From the NCBI GenBank assembly GCA_009602735.1, contig WELA01005791.1, forward strand, positions 292,624 through 356,623: a DNA stretch of 64,000 nucleotides, in the 5' to 3' direction. The notes under the pieces were generated by a model. That model saw only the letters and a program-made list of their open reading frames with translations. It was not told the origin of the DNA and did no database searches. The DNA comes from Mesotaenium endlicherianum (Eukaryota; Streptophyta; Zygnematophyceae; Zygnematales; Mesotaeniaceae). Positions 9,560 to 21,196 of the stretch are shown one piece after another; position 1 is the stretch's first letter, and every line of letters begins with the position of its first letter. A program made the position numbers and the translations under genes.

Positions 9560-12500
9560 CCCCAGCCGCCCGAAGGTGGAACCGTTTCAACGCCCCTTTG
9601 GCATTGGTCAAGTGGTCCTTAAATTCCCAAGTATCCTCAGAGGCATCGTAACCCTTCCATCTGACCAGGTACTTCATGACATATTTCGATGATCGACGGA
9701 CAAATCGAGCGTCTAAAATCTCCTTGACCTCACATTCTTCAAGGTCACCATCCCTGACAGCGGGGACCGGTCCCGGTTGGACAGGTAACCGACCTGTGAA
9801 CAGTGTGTCTCCTTTGATTTACGGTTCCAAGAAGGAGACATTAAAGACTGGTGACCCTTGTATTCCGCTGACATGTTCAATTTGTAAGCATTCTGACCGA
9901 CACGGCGCACCACCGAATATGGACCGACCCAGACCGGACCAAGATTTTTCTTGACCACACCAGGCAGGTACAGGTGTTGAGAATGCAATTTGATCAAATC
10001 TTCCTTTGAAAATGTTAGTTCTTGACGGTGTTGATTAGCGTATTTTTGTTGATTTTCTTGGACTTTGTGCAGATTGTGTTGAACTTTTGACAGGGTGACA
10101 GCAAACTCCTGAGTTAATTGGAGAGACACTGGGTTGTGAGGGTGAGTTAAAGGCTCCTCTAGCACATCTAAAGGAGACTTAGGGACTCTACCCAGATTTA
10201 GTTCAGAAGGAGTCTTTCCCGTTGACGCATACACCGCACTGTTGGCCGCAAAAGGTCATCCCAATTATCTTGTTTTTGGTTAATATATGCTCTTAGCACC
10301 TCTTGCAAAACTCGGTTAGTTCTTTTGGTTTGACCATCAGTTTGAGGGTGATTTGCTGTGCTGAGCTGCTGTTTGACTCCCATTAACTCCATTAAAGCTC
10401 TCCAGAACTTAGAGGTAAATTCTGAGTCTCTGGCTGAGATAATATTAGAGGGTAGCCCATGTTAGCATACCACTTTGTTGTAAAACTGTCTCGCAGTTTC
10501 AAGTGCAATTACTTTGACAATGGTGGGGATGAAAATGACCATTTTTGTCAGTTTATCCTCTACTACCAGTATCGAGTCATGCCCATTGGCAGTTTTTGGT
10601 AGTGTTACCACCCACTCCATGGATATTGTTTCCCAGCATCCAGCTCGAATGGGCAGTGGTTGTAGTAGACCCCCGGGTGGTGTGTGCCTAGACTTATTTT
10701 TTTGACACTAATCAAAGGACTTAACATGTTTCAAGACCTCCCGAGGCAACCCATCCCAATAATAATGTTTTACCAGTTTGCCAACAGTTTTTGGCTTGCT
10801 CGAAATGTCCACCCAGTAAACTGTCATGTGCTTGACTCAGTAATTGTGACCTTAGTTCCAAGTTATTAAGAATGACCAGCTTCAGTTTGCCGGAAGTGGT
10901 TTTAGTCATCCAGACCCCTCCCTTTAGCCTATACCCGAGTGCAGTAGCAGGACACACACCATCAGCGGGGCTGGGCTCAAATGTTGGGTCAGAAAGGTAC
11001 GCTTTCCTAAGTTGTTCCAGGAAGGACTTTTTCACCCTTAGTGAAGTGAGTGCACAAAGGACTTTGTCTACCGCATGCTGACTACAGTTCCTTTCTTGCA
11101 AGTCAGGTCTTATAGAGAGTGCATCGGCAGGATTCACCTTCCCTGGTTTGTAGTCAATCTGGACTTGGAACTGCTCCAGCATCTGGCTCCAACGATTCTC
11201 CCTCCTCAACAGCTTGGACTTCTTTTGAAAGTGAATCAGAGCTAGATAATCTGTAATCATCTTAAAAGCTACCACGTAATTATGCTCTCCATTGTTTGAG
11301 CACATGAATGATAGCAAGCAACACTTTATCATGCACAGAAAAGTTAATTTCAGCTGGGTTGAATTTCATAGACTCATACAGCACCGGGTGCCACTCCTGC
11401 TTTACCTTACCATCCTTCGTACTTTTGTCATCAGGTTGTAACAAAATAGCACCCATGGCAAAGTCAGAAGCATCAGTAGCCACCTGCACAGGTTTGCTGG
11501 GGTCATACACAGCTAAGACTGGGGCAGAATAGAGAGCATCTTTAAGGGTCTGGAAAGCAGCTTGCTGCTCTTGCCCCCACATATACCCTATGTCCTTCTT
11601 AGTAAGGTCAGTTAATTTACTGGCCTTTGTAAAATAATTTCCAATGAATCTCCTGCAATAGTTAGCCAATCTAAGGAAGGATCTAACTTCCGAGACAGAC
11701 TGTGGTACTGGCCAGTCCCTTATGGTCTGGACTTTCTTAGGATCCATACTGATGCCTTCCTTACTGACAATGTGGCCCAAGAATTTATTACTTTCCTTAA
11801 AGAAATCACACTTGCTCATTTTAGCATATAACTGATTCCTTCTCAGAGTGTCCATGACTATCTTTAAGTGCTCAGCATGCTGAGCATCATTTTTAGAAAA
11901 AATTAAAATATCATCCAAGAAGACTTGCACAAACTTATCCAAATAAGGCCTAAAAATGTCATTCATAGCAACCATGAAGGCTGCAGGAGCATTAGTTTGT
12001 CCAAATGGCATCACTTTAAATTCATAGTGTCCATAACGTGTGCGGAAGGCAGTCTTGTGTTGATCTCCACATAAGACAAGCCATAGGTGCGTTGCCAAGG
12101 TGGCTGACTCCCAGGTAATAAATCAATCTTGTGATTTACTTCCCTCTTAGGGAGCAATCTTGGAGGCATATTGAAAACATCAGTATACTGAGCAACAATT
12201 TTTGCAGCAGTAGGGTGCTCCGGAGGGCTTACCTTTTTCTCAACCACTTGTTCAGGTTGAGGAGGTACCTCTTTTAGCAGCAGACAGAACATTCTGTCTT
12301 CCTTCTGGTTCCAGCTTTCGATGAACTCCATTGCATTCAGCAATTTGCATCCTCCTGGAAGCCTCTTCTTTTCCTTCATTTGCCATCCATAGAAGACAAG
12401 AGGAAGAGCANGAAGACAAGAGGAAGAGCATTGGTGGGTGCCAAGTTAGTTTGTCCATCACTAGCTCCTCTCACTTTAATTGTACCTCTGCTCCAACACA

Positions 12501-12940
12501 CTTCAGCTTGATGTCTGTTAAGCTAGGACCTGCCTAGCACGAGATCATAGAAGCCAGTGTTGAGTACCTCAAATTTAAGCGTTTCAATTAGAATTGCAAT
12601 GCCAGAACCTAATTGGACCTCAATAGGCTTGATAATACTTGAGGCATCTCCAAGGAATATTTTTCTATTCCCTTGGGTGACAGTAGGCAGCCTTAGCCGC
12701 TTATCTAAGTCCTCATGGATAAAAGTATGTGACGTCCCTCCAATAATAAATGCCCTCACCTTCCTACCTACAATCATACAATGCAGTAGGATAGGGGGGA
12801 TTGTTTTTTCCTGACTTTTGCATTGTTCTCCTGACTTAGTAAAGAAATGTTGGACATCAGGTGGAACAAGATCATCCAGAGTGTGCACTCTCTGGGGATC
12901 TATATTGCTGATGGTCTTCTTTATCTGTTTGTCAGGCATG
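9560..12940 (-). pseudogene. pol: Element B pol region: protease, RT, RNase H, integrase, chromodomain (fossil)
   Basis: Read on the minus strand, from right to left. Protease-like sequence lies near 12.5-12.9 kb. Reverse transcriptase lies at about 12.4-11.5 kb, with [12 protein letters not shown] and [11 protein letters not shown], and RNase H follows with [15 protein letters not shown]. The integrase zinc-finger area (AHDSLLGGHF) lies near 10.8 kb and the integrase core (ANHPQTDGQTKRTN) near 10.35 kb. A C-terminal chromodomain with KYLVRWKGYDASEDTWEF lies near 9.65 kb. This is the domain order of Ty3/gypsy chromoviruses. The region is broken at many points. A single N between two copies of a 19-base word at 12392-12430 marks an assembly join. 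Confidence 0.8.
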
Positions 12941-13756
12941 CAGAGTAAATCCAGTTCAGCAAGACCATATTACCTGCTACGAGAGCAGCTAGTGACGACT
13001 CACTATCTCTAGCATCCTCACAGTCAGTAGAATGGATTACTGACTGTTGCTGTCTTTTAAAGGTTGGTCCTTTCTCTCGACCTTTGGAAGGTGCTTGACT
13101 GGACACTGCTCTCTGTAGTGACCCATTTGCTGGCTATGGAAGGAAACAGATTTTGCTGAGGCTGCAGTCTCGGCTTAGTCCTACCACCACCTCTTCCATA
13201 GCCACCTCGAGAGTAACCACCTCTCCCTCTAGACTGCATAGCATTATACTCATACTCATCACCCTGATCGTCCTCAGCCTGGTCTCCTTCAATTGCATTG
13301 TAGGGACCGTGGGGCTTTTTCACAATCTTAGACACCAAAGCATTTCTTAGACACCAAAGCATTACTTTGGCGCTTGTGATTGAACTGCTGCTGATCCAAG
13401 GCATCAGCATCCTGGATCAGGTCAGCCAATTTCTTATATTTCTTTTCAGCAAAATGACATGAGATTTTGGATTTCAAGCCATACCTGAAATATGCTATCC
13501 TATACAGCTCTAGCAATTCTAACTGCTTCATCATGTTCTCCTGGAACTTTTGAGAAAACTCAGCAATTGAAGTGGTCTGCTTCAGTGTCGAGGAGATCAT
13601 TGCATAGATAGCTTTCTCCTGTTGATTGATGACATCAAACTTCTCATGCAGCTTCTCAACAAACTCCACCCAAGTAGGGTCACCGAGTTGTTAAGCCTTA
13701 CGCTCTCCTTTCCAATACAGCCACCAGTCCGCTGCATTGCCTTTCAGTAGAGCACC
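12941..13756 (-). pseudogene. gag: Element B gag, 3' part (fossil, left of element A)
   Basis: Minus-strand gag sequence homologous to the element C gag at about 51.1-51.75 kb, including the stretch EFSQKFQENMMKQLELLE and a Gly/Arg-rich segment before the zinc-knuckle area. It was separated from the rest of gag (20445-21162) by element A. Confidence 0.75.
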
Positions 13757-13761
13757 AGTGT

Positions 13762-14264
13762 TGTAGTGATTTGAGTTATTATATATTAGTATGCATATAT
13801 TTTAATGTTTTCAAATATATTTGGAGTAGTATTGTGTGGAGTCAAGTGTGAATAGGTACTCTAGTAACTTGGTTCTTGTCCTTTGAACCTTCCAAGGCAT
13901 TTTCCAAGTTAGAGGAAAGACCTAGAAGAACTCCATGTGGCAAAAGTCAAATGTGCCATTTTTAGGTCAAAAGGACATGTGTACATTATTCTAGAAAGAG
14001 GTGGCAAGTTTTGGGATGTGTTGGGTGCCAACACATCAACATACACTTTCCTAGAAATTACTTATGTAACAAGTATATAAACAAGAGCTAGAACATAGAA
14101 AGACATTCCAGAATCACTCTTGTACTTGCCAAAATCCAGAAATATATTAACTTTCAAGAAGCCATCTCTCTTTCAAGAAGCTACCACTTGTGTTCAAAGA
14201 TCCTTGTCTTGAATAGATAAAGTATTCTGTTTTACTAAGTACTTTATCTATCTGTTTCACTACA
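13762..14264 (+). repeat. 5' LTR of element A
   Basis: 503 bases, TGTAGTG...CACTACA, nearly identical to 19938-20439 and, inverted, to 34914-35416 and 41091-41593. It should hold the promoter; a TATATAAAC word near 14077 is a plausible TATA box about 190 bases before the LTR end. Confidence 0.95.
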
Positions 14265-14265
14265 G

Positions 14266-14277
14266 TGGTATCGGAGC
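14266..14277 (+). other. Primer-binding site of element A
   Basis: TGGTATCGGAGC one base after the 5' LTR. It matches the complement of the 3' end of plant initiator-Met tRNA except at about one position. Confidence 0.9.
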
Positions 14278-14301
14278 TAGGCACTTTGGTAGCACAAGAA
14301 G

Positions 14302-15582
14302 ATGGCCGATCCTCAAGACCAACAGCAAGCTTTCGAAGGAAGCCCTTCCTCTCCAAGACACCCTCCTCCAGCGCCGATGGGAGAGCCCACTCAAGAAAAT
14401 CTGCAACAACAAGAAGCACCACAAGGAGGAGCACACCCTCCTCCAGCGTCGATGGGAGAGCCTACTCAAGGAAATCTCCAACAACAAGAAGCACCACAAG
14501 GAGGAGCACCGTCAAATCCCGTGGCAGCCGCTATAGCAAAGTTGACCCCACCACAAGGAGTTCCCGCAAATGAGTGGGCAGCCTTCCTAATGACCGTCCA
14601 CAACCAAGTGGGCTTGGCCACCTATGAAGCAACCGTGCAAGCGTCAAGAGAAGCTACGGCTGCCATGGTTGCCCCTATTGCAAGCAATGCTCAAAATCCA
14701 GCCCCGGCTCAAGCGCCTCCACAAGAGCCAACGAGAGCAAGGAAACTCATCAAGCCCGGCAAACCCGACACTTTCAACCCCGGGAAAGGTGCCAACCTGA
14801 ATTTATGGCTCTACCAAGTGGAGACGTACCTCGCGTTCCTTGAAGTACCCGAGGAGGACTACGTTCCCTTTGCCGTTACCTTACTTAGAGGAGCAGCAAC
14901 ATCATGGTGGCGTAACTATCAAGCGGCTATATATCAAGCTATGGCGCACCCCATGCTCGGCCAAGAGCCCCCACCATCATATGCAAGATGGGCAGATTTT
15001 CGTGAGGCCCTCAAGAAGCAATTCATGCCCATCAATGCGGAGAAGATTGCCCGAGGAAAGCTCCACCATCTCAAGCAAACGACGTCCGTTCAAGAGTATA
15101 CATCCAGATTTCACGCCCTCACTCTTGAGATCCCCAACATGTCTCTCGAGGAGAAGATTGACCGTTACATCTTTGGCCTCAAACCCAAGGTGGCAAAGGA
15201 AGTGGAGTTACGCGACTTGACGGACTTCTCAAAGATCATTGAAGTGGCCCAAAAGGTGGATACCTTGGATTTCAAGCACTCCGTGCCTTCATCTTCACGG
15301 GTACCGACGACGCGGGTGTACGCAGCCCCTTCCACATCCGAATCTGGACCCACACCCATGGAAATCGGAGTTATTAAAAGGGACCCCGCGGCTGCCCGGA
15401 AGAGTGGAAGACCCTCCAATGACACTTATGATGCAAGAAACCAGCAAGGAGTGAAAGCAAGACTCTCCCCGGCTGAAAAAGAAGCTCTCATGACGGCTGG
15501 ACTATGCTTCTATTGCAAGGAAAAGGGCCATCGTGCACTTTCATGCCCCAAAAAGTTGTCAAAAAACGGACAGCGCCGGTAG
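14302..15582 (+). CDS. gag: Element A Gag polyprotein
   Basis: 426 residues, starting at the first Met after the primer site. The N-terminal 75 residues are Pro/Gln-rich with a duplicated unit of about 23 residues around [20 protein letters not shown] Ty3-type capsid domain follows (about residues 150-330; [18 protein letters not shown] and [10 protein letters not shown] are typical). One zinc knuckle [14 protein letters not shown] (C-x2-C-x4-H-x4-C) lies near the C-terminus. Gag would form the virus-like particle that packages the element RNA. The pol frame overlaps its 3' end by 79 bases. The equivalent frame in D is the same length. Confidence 0.93.
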   Translation: MADPQDQQQAFEGSPSSPRHPPPAPMGEPTQENLQQQEAPQGGAHPPPASMGEPTQGNLQQQEAPQGGAPSNPVAAAIAKLTPPQGVPANEWAAFLMTVHNQVGLATYEATVQASREATAAMVAPIASNAQNPAPAQAPPQEPTRARKLIKPGKPDTFNPGKGANLNLWLYQVETYLAFLEVPEEDYVPFAVTLLRGAATSWWRNYQAAIYQAMAHPMLGQEPPPSYARWADFREALKKQFMPINAEKIARGKLHHLKQTTSVQEYTSRFHALTLEIPNMSLEEKIDRYIFGLKPKVAKEVELRDLTDFSKIIEVAQKVDTLDFKHSVPSSSRVPTTRVYAAPSTSESGPTPMEIGVIKRDPAAARKSGRPSNDTYDARNQQGVKARLSPAEKEALMTAGLCFYCKEKGHRALSCPKKLSKNGQRR

Positions 15583-18500
15583 GCCAGGAGCCTACCACCC
15601 CAAGACCCACTTCACGAGAAGGCAACACGCCAAGTGAGGTGGAGACCCCCGTTGAAGACGACGTTCCAGCCCCAATGAGTTTGAGAGGTTACCTTGGAGG
15701 AGAGAAGGTCCACATCTTGGTGGATAGCGGAGCTCAAGGCAACTTCATTGCTGCAGATTTTGCCACCAAGCACGGTATTACTATGCGAACTCTTGACCAC
15801 GACGAGGAGATTATGATGCCCGATGGATTCTCCTATACTACCCCTTCCAAGAAGACGTACCCCTTGGCACTCTCTATCAAGTCCTTCAAGGATAGAGTAG
15901 TGTTCTCCCCCATGCAATTGGGCAAGTACGACGTCATCCTAGGGACGCCTTGGTTGACCAAGCACAACCCCCAAGTTGATTGGAGGACCGGTACTATCAA
16001 GATCAAGAATGACATCACTTCAAGAATCTGTATTTTGCGCGCAATCCAGAATATCCAGACCCAAGACATCCAGAAGCCGGCACACGAGATACTATTGTCC
16101 GCCCTCCAACTCAAGAGACTTGTGAGGAAGGGACACGAGCTTCTTTTGGCCTTGATCACGCCAAAAGACATCAAGAAAGACATCGAGAGTCAAGAAGGCA
16201 GCCCCGTTCCCAAGGAGATACAAGAAGTCTTTGAGGACTACAAAGAAGTGTTCTCCCCGGAATTGCCCAAGGGCCTACCCCCCAAAAGATTCGTAGACCA
16301 CAAGATAGAGTTGGAGCCCGGAAGCAAGCCCATCTCTCGGCCTACGTTCAAAATGTCATACACGGAGCTAGACGAAGTCAAGAAGCAAATCAAGGAGCTA
16401 CTGGAGCATGGCTTCATTCGACCTAGCAAGTCGCCATTTGGAGCCCCGGTGCTATTTGTCAAGAAGAAAGATGGTACCTTGAGGATGTGTGTGGACTATC
16501 GCGCCCTCAACAAGATCACCATCAAGAATCGATACCCGCTGCCGCGCATGGATGAGCTCATGGACCGGCTGGTTGGAGCCAAGTACTTCACGAAGATTGA
16601 CTTACGGAGCGGCTACCACCAGATTCGCATCGCAGAACCGGACATAGAGAAGACGGCATTCAGGACAAGATATGGACATTTTGAGTTCATGGTCCTGCCA
16701 TTTGGACTCACCAACGCGCCAGCAACTTTCATGACTATGATGAACACCATATTTCAGCCCATGTTGGACAGATTTGTGGTGGTATTCATCGATGACATCC
16801 TTATCTACAGCAAGACCCTTGAAGAGCATGCGAGACACTTGAAAGAAGTCCTTGAAGTATTGAAGCAAAACAAGCTGTTTGCGAAGGAGTCAAAATGCGA
16901 GTTTGCCAAACAAGAAGTGGAGTTCCTAGGTCTCCACGTGACTGCTGATGGCATCAAGATAGACCCCAAGAAGACCACGGTGGTGGAGGAATGGCCAACC
17001 CCCACGACCAAGAAAGAACTCCAGTCATTCTTGGGATTTGCCAATTGGTACAGAAAATTCATCCAAGGCTTCTCGCACATAGCAGCCCCCCTGACAGATC
17101 TACTCAAGAAGGACAGGCTATATACATGGACCGAGAAAGAGGAAGAGGCATTTCAAGAGTTAAAGCGAAGATTGACCACATCCCCGGTGCTCACACTCCC
17201 AAGTCCAAACCCAGATTGGCCCTTCCACGTCATCACCGATGCATCTTCCTATGCAATAGGAGCAATCCTGCTTCAAGACCAAGGCAAGGGACTGCAGCCC
17301 ATCGCCTACGAGTCAAGGAAGCTAAATCCAGCCGAGCAAAATTATACAACCACGGAGCGAGAGGCATTGGCGATTGTACATGCCTTGAAGGTTTGGCGCT
17401 GCTACGTTGAAGGACGCAAAGTACTGGTCACCACGGACCACGAGGCGTTAAAGCACCTCCAGACGCAGCCGTATCTCTCAAGGAGACAAGCAAGATGGAG
17501 CGGATACTTGCAACAATACAACATCACGATTCAGTACCAGCCCGGCAAGACAAACCCGGCTGACCCCCTCTCAAGACTGCAATTAAATGCAGTGATGGTA
17601 TCCCTGAAGACAGATCTGGAAGCTCGATTTTCAGCCGCCTATGAAAGAGACCCTTACTACAAGAACGGAGAAGCAGCCTTGGACCCATGCAAGAAGCAAG
17701 AAGGCAATTATTGGGTGAGGCAAGATACGGGCCAGAGATGTGTTCCTAATGACTTAGACCTCCGGCTCTTGCTTCTACGAGAAGCACACGACAACCCTCT
17801 TGGAGGACACTTTGGAATCCTAAGGACCACGGGCGTTCTAGCTAGGACTTATTGTTGGCCAGGCATGTCTAAGCAAGTCAAGGAGTACTGCAGGAGCTGT
17901 GACACATGCCAAAGAATCAAGCCATCATCGCAAAAGGCGGGAGGACTCCTCCAACCACTACCAATCCCCGAAAGACAATGGACGGACATCTCAATGGACC
18001 TTATCGTGGACTTGCCCGTGACACCTCGAGGCCATAATGCAATACTCACGGTGGTGGACAGACTTACCAAGATGGCTCATTTTATTCCCACGACGACTAA
18101 GGCTACAGCACCACAACTTGCAAGACTCATCTTTGACAACATCTTCCGACTCCATGGACTACCATCAAGAATTGTGTCAGATAGAGATCCAAGATTCACA
18201 AGCCATTTCTGGAAAAATCTCTTCAAGAACTTGGGTACATCGCTGGATATGTCTACTGCCTACCACCCACAATCAGATGGGCAAACCGAGCGTATGAATC
18301 GTACCCTAAAGACCTCTCTAAAGGCCTACGTGTCTACCCTCGAGCAAGACTGGGACATGTACTTGACCCCCCTCGAGTTTGCCTACAACAACACTACGCA
18401 GGCCTCTACCCAAGAGTCCCCATTCTTCCTCAACTATGGCTTCCATCCGACCACGCCACTGAGCTTCACGGCTGGCCATGATGAAGTACCTGCAGCCACA

Positions 18501-19169
18501 GATTTTATGGAGACATTAGAAGCAGCCCTTACAGCAGCGAAGAAAGCTCTACAACACGCGCAAGATGCTCAAGCAAGAGTGGCGAACAGATCCAGAAGAG
18601 AAATTACGTACAGAGTGGGTGACAACGTGTTACTATCATCCAAGAACATTTCCCTGAACAACAGGCCTGCCGGCAGCAAGTTCTCTCCCAAGTATTTGGG
18701 ACCCTTCAAGATTATCCAGCAAGTCAACCCCGTTGCTTTCAAGCTAGAACTTCCCCAGACTATGCACATCGACCCCGTATTCCACGCTTCCCTCTTCAAG
18801 CCATATGTGCAACCCGACAACAAGTTCCCAGGACGTGTGACAACCCCACCAGCCCCAACAATAGTGGATGATCATTTGGAGTACGAAGTGGAAGACATAG
18901 TGGCTATGAGAAATTTCAGGAGACAGCAGCAATACTTGATCAAGTGGAAAGGATATCCAGATTCGGAGAATAGTTGGGTGGCGGCGCACTACCTTGACAA
19001 AGTTCAGAGAAAGTTGAAGCGCTTCCATGCCGCCAACCCCCATCTTGGACCAGCCCCAAGTCTCTCTACTAGAAGCCCGAAGACTTCAGGGAGGCAGCCT
19101 GCCACCATCAAGAAGCAGCAGAAGACCCCTTGGAGGCAGCCTGCAAGAACAAGAAAGAGGAAAAATTGA
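15504..19169 (+). CDS. pol: Element A Pol polyprotein with C-terminal chromodomain
   Basis: 1221 residues from the first Met in this frame, which lies in the -1 frame relative to gag and overlaps it by 79 bases. Families of this type make Pol by frameshift or re-initiation from the gag message. Domains in order: aspartic protease ([11 protein letters not shown], about residue 71-81); reverse transcriptase (about 290-500, active site FIDD at about 428-431); RNase H ([15 protein letters not shown] from about 577); integrase zinc finger (HDNPLGGHF near 761, CRSCDTC near 796); integrase core with Asp in MDLIVDLP, Asp in IVSDRDPRF and Glu in [10 protein letters not shown]-terminal chromodomain ([14 protein letters not shown], about 1140-1155), which in chromoviruses is linked to targeting of marked chromatin. 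Confidence 0.95.
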   Translation: MLLLQGKGPSCTFMPQKVVKKRTAPVGQEPTTPRPTSREGNTPSEVETPVEDDVPAPMSLRGYLGGEKVHILVDSGAQGNFIAADFATKHGITMRTLDHDEEIMMPDGFSYTTPSKKTYPLALSIKSFKDRVVFSPMQLGKYDVILGTPWLTKHNPQVDWRTGTIKIKNDITSRICILRAIQNIQTQDIQKPAHEILLSALQLKRLVRKGHELLLALITPKDIKKDIESQEGSPVPKEIQEVFEDYKEVFSPELPKGLPPKRFVDHKIELEPGSKPISRPTFKMSYTELDEVKKQIKELLEHGFIRPSKSPFGAPVLFVKKKDGTLRMCVDYRALNKITIKNRYPLPRMDELMDRLVGAKYFTKIDLRSGYHQIRIAEPDIEKTAFRTRYGHFEFMVLPFGLTNAPATFMTMMNTIFQPMLDRFVVVFIDDILIYSKTLEEHARHLKEVLEVLKQNKLFAKESKCEFAKQEVEFLGLHVTADGIKIDPKKTTVVEEWPTPTTKKELQSFLGFANWYRKFIQGFSHIAAPLTDLLKKDRLYTWTEKEEEAFQELKRRLTTSPVLTLPSPNPDWPFHVITDASSYAIGAILLQDQGKGLQPIAYESRKLNPAEQNYTTTEREALAIVHALKVWRCYVEGRKVLVTTDHEALKHLQTQPYLSRRQARWSGYLQQYNITIQYQPGKTNPADPLSRLQLNAVMVSLKTDLEARFSAAYERDPYYKNGEAALDPCKKQEGNYWVRQDTGQRCVPNDLDLRLLLLREAHDNPLGGHFGILRTTGVLARTYCWPGMSKQVKEYCRSCDTCQRIKPSSQKAGGLLQPLPIPERQWTDISMDLIVDLPVTPRGHNAILTVVDRLTKMAHFIPTTTKATAPQLARLIFDNIFRLHGLPSRIVSDRDPRFTSHFWKNLFKNLGTSLDMSTAYHPQSDGQTERMNRTLKTSLKAYVSTLEQDWDMYLTPLEFAYNNTTQASTQESPFFLNYGFHPTTPLSFTAGHDEVPAATDFMETLEAALTAAKKALQHAQDAQARVANRSRREITYRVGDNVLLSSKNISLNNRPAGSKFSPKYLGPFKIIQQVNPVAFKLELPQTMHIDPVFHASLFKPYVQPDNKFPGRVTTPPAPTIVDDHLEYEVEDIVAMRNFRRQQQYLIKWKGYPDSENSWVAAHYLDKVQRKLKRFHAANPHLGPAPSLSTRSPKTSGRQPATIKKQQKTPWRQPARTRKRKN

Positions 19170-19780
19170 CATTAGACACTCTTCTCTTCTCGCAGTTTCT
19201 GGACAGAAAACTAAAACTGCTACTGGTAATAGGTCTCTGCATAATAAATTCTGAAAATTTACCTGGCTGTAGTCCATGAGTAGCCGGTCATTTAGAGTCC
19301 AAGTTTGCTCAATTTGGAGCACTGGTGAGAGAGATATGATGCTCTAAGTAGAAGGGGGTCAGGCTGCTGGCATTGTTAGGACAGAATATGCCTTCTGACA
19401 TTGTGCCCTCCCCTGAACTTGGAATGCTCTGAAACTCAAGACTCTGGTAGAACATTTTACAGCGCCCAGTTTGAGACTTAGTTTGCAGAATTTGGAGAAG
19501 CATAGAAGGACTTATGATTTTCAGAAGTTTCTGCACAGATTTGGAGGAGTGCCTACTCTCTCAGCTCTCAACGACACTCCAGAAATTAGAATGCTTTCAA
19601 ATTTGGTGACCTGGTAGAGTTCTCCGACGCGGTCCGTCTGGCACCCAAGTGTTTAGATTTGAAGCAGTTCTGTGGCGGCTATAAATTTTTGAATTCGTGG
19701 CAGATTCTGGGCCAACTTGTACAATTTTCTTTATCATTAAGGGTAGGCTAGCCAATAAGGTCACACCACCTACGACCTTG

Positions 19781-19905
19781 CCTAGTCTACCTTACATGTG
19801 TAGCACCTGACATGGCGCCTTTGACTAGTCCTCTTCACATGTGTGGCATCTGACTTGAAACTGTTGACTAGTTTGCTCCACATGTGTAAGACCTGGCTTG
19901 ACGCG
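19781..19905 (+). repeat. Three-unit ~47-bp repeat in the 3' UTR of the A/D/E family
   Basis: Imperfect units each combine CACATGTG(T), a short GACTTG-like word and GACTAGT. The same three units are present, inverted, in D (about 35450-35575) and E (about 60470-60590), so they are a family trait. Confidence 0.8.
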
Positions 19906-19925
19906 CCGAGTCGTCGCTTTTTCTA

Positions 19926-19937
19926 TCGGGGGGGTGA
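19926..19937 (+). other. Polypurine tract of element A
   Basis: A G-rich run ending in GGGGGGGTGA directly before the 3' LTR start TGTAGTG; the site where plus-strand DNA synthesis starts in LTR elements. Confidence 0.75.
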
Positions 19938-20439
19938 TGTAGTGATTTGAGTTATTATATATTAGTATGCATATATTTTAATGTTCTCAAATATATTTGG
20001 AGTAGTATTGTGTGGAGTCAAGTGTGAATAGGTACTCTAGTAACTTGGTTCATGTCCTTTGAACCTTCCAAGGCATTTTCGAAGTTAGAGGAAAGACCTA
20101 GAAGAACTCCATGTGGCAAAAGTCAAATGTGCCATTTTTAGGTCAAAAGGACATGTGTACATTATTCTAGAAAGAGGTGGCAAGTTTTGGGATGTGTTGG
20201 GTGCCAACACATCAACATACACTTTCCTAGAAATTACTTATGTAACAAGTATATAAACAAGAGCTAGAACATAGAAAGACATTCCAGAATCACTCTTGTA
20301 CTTGCCAAAATCCAGAAATATATGAACTTTCAAGAAGCCATCTCTCTTTCAAGAAGCTACCACTTGTGTTCAAAGATCCTTGTCTTGAATAGATAAAATA
20401 CTCTATTTTACTAAGTTTTTATCTATCTGTTTCACTACA
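19938..20439 (+). repeat. 3' LTR of element A
   Basis: 502 bases, same ends as the 5' LTR. About eight or nine differences from it by eye, mostly in the last 50 bases. Followed by the target duplication AGTGT. Confidence 0.95.
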
Positions 20440-20444
20440 AGTGT

Positions 20445-21162
20445 GCCTCACCTTCTCGTATTCCTGCAGTTCTGGGTAGTTCTCCAGCCACTGCTCAACA
20501 TCAGCGAGAAACTTGATCAGGTAATACTTTTCGTTTCCCTCAAGATTATAGTCCTAGGGAGGTTTTGGCTTAAGCTTACTGCCACCACCTCCAGTGGTAT
20601 GAGAACCCAGTTGGTCTCTGTCACGCAGCAAAGTCATCATGATCCTTTTGTCCACCTGTTGGGACTGATACATGCTCGCCATTTGCGATTGCTTTTGCAC
20701 AAATAATGCTCCCAAATCTACATTGTGAGATGGGAGCCAAGCGAATGCAGCAGCAGCAGTGGCATACACTCGCTGAGTAGTGTCTTCAACATTCCCTCTC
20801 GCTCTTGCAGCTGCAATTCCTGCCACATTCAGCCGGTCACGAATTTGACCTAGAGGCACATTGAGTTGTACAACAGGAGGTGGGTTCAGAACATTGGCCC
20901 TTTCTGCTATAACTTCTTCGATAGTGCGCTCGTCCGCTGGCTGTCCTTCCCTCCGTTTTGACTCTCTCCTCCTCAGCCTGCTATGCTGCGACTGCGGCAA
21001 TAATAGCTGCTTCATCTGCAGCCTCTCTGGCTGCAGTATCTGCCACTGCTTTAAATAGGTACTGGTTCCCGCTACATGGCTTTCAACCTGGTTTTCGACC
21101 GTCTTGTTATCCTGGTTCTCCATGTCTCCAAAGTTGCTAGTTTGAGACCTTGTCCTTACCAT
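20445..21162 (-). pseudogene. gag: Element B gag, 5' part (fossil, right of element A)
   Basis: The minus-strand open frame from 21162 begins MVRTRSQTSNFGDMENQ and continues into a charged and alanine-rich region. Relatives of this sequence are found in element C from about 50306. It starts 22 bases inside the primer site, as expected of gag. Element A separates it from its 3' part. Confidence 0.75.
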
Positions 21163-21183
21163 ACAAAGAAGACTGTGATAACT

Positions 21184-21195
21184 GCTTTGATACCA
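21184..21195 (-). other. Primer-binding site of element B
   Basis: The minus strand reads TGGTATCAAAGC one base from the 5' LTR; initiator-Met tRNA type. Confidence 0.8.
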
Positions 21196-21196
21196 T

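Larger units (their letters stand above)
19170..19937 (+). other. Long 3' untranslated region of element A
   Basis: About 770 non-coding bases between the pol stop and the 3' LTR, conserved also in D (35417-36185) and E (60431-61146). It contains a three-unit repeat near its end and finishes with a run of G before the LTR. Confidence 0.8.
13762..20439 (+). mobile_element. Element A: whole-looking chromodomain Ty3/gypsy LTR retrotransposon
   Basis: A 6.7-kb element inserted in the gag of element B. The target duplication AGTGT is exact (13757-13761 and 20440-20444). Removing element and duplication restores the order seen in element C near 51035. LTRs of 503 and 502 bases begin TGTAGTG and end CACTACA. 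Primer site 14266-14277 and purine tract at about 19926-19937 sit where expected. Gag and pol are long open frames and the element looks whole. Its LTRs differ at about eight or nine positions by eye (below 2%), so the insertion is recent. Element D is almost identical; E is an older relative. Confidence 0.95.
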
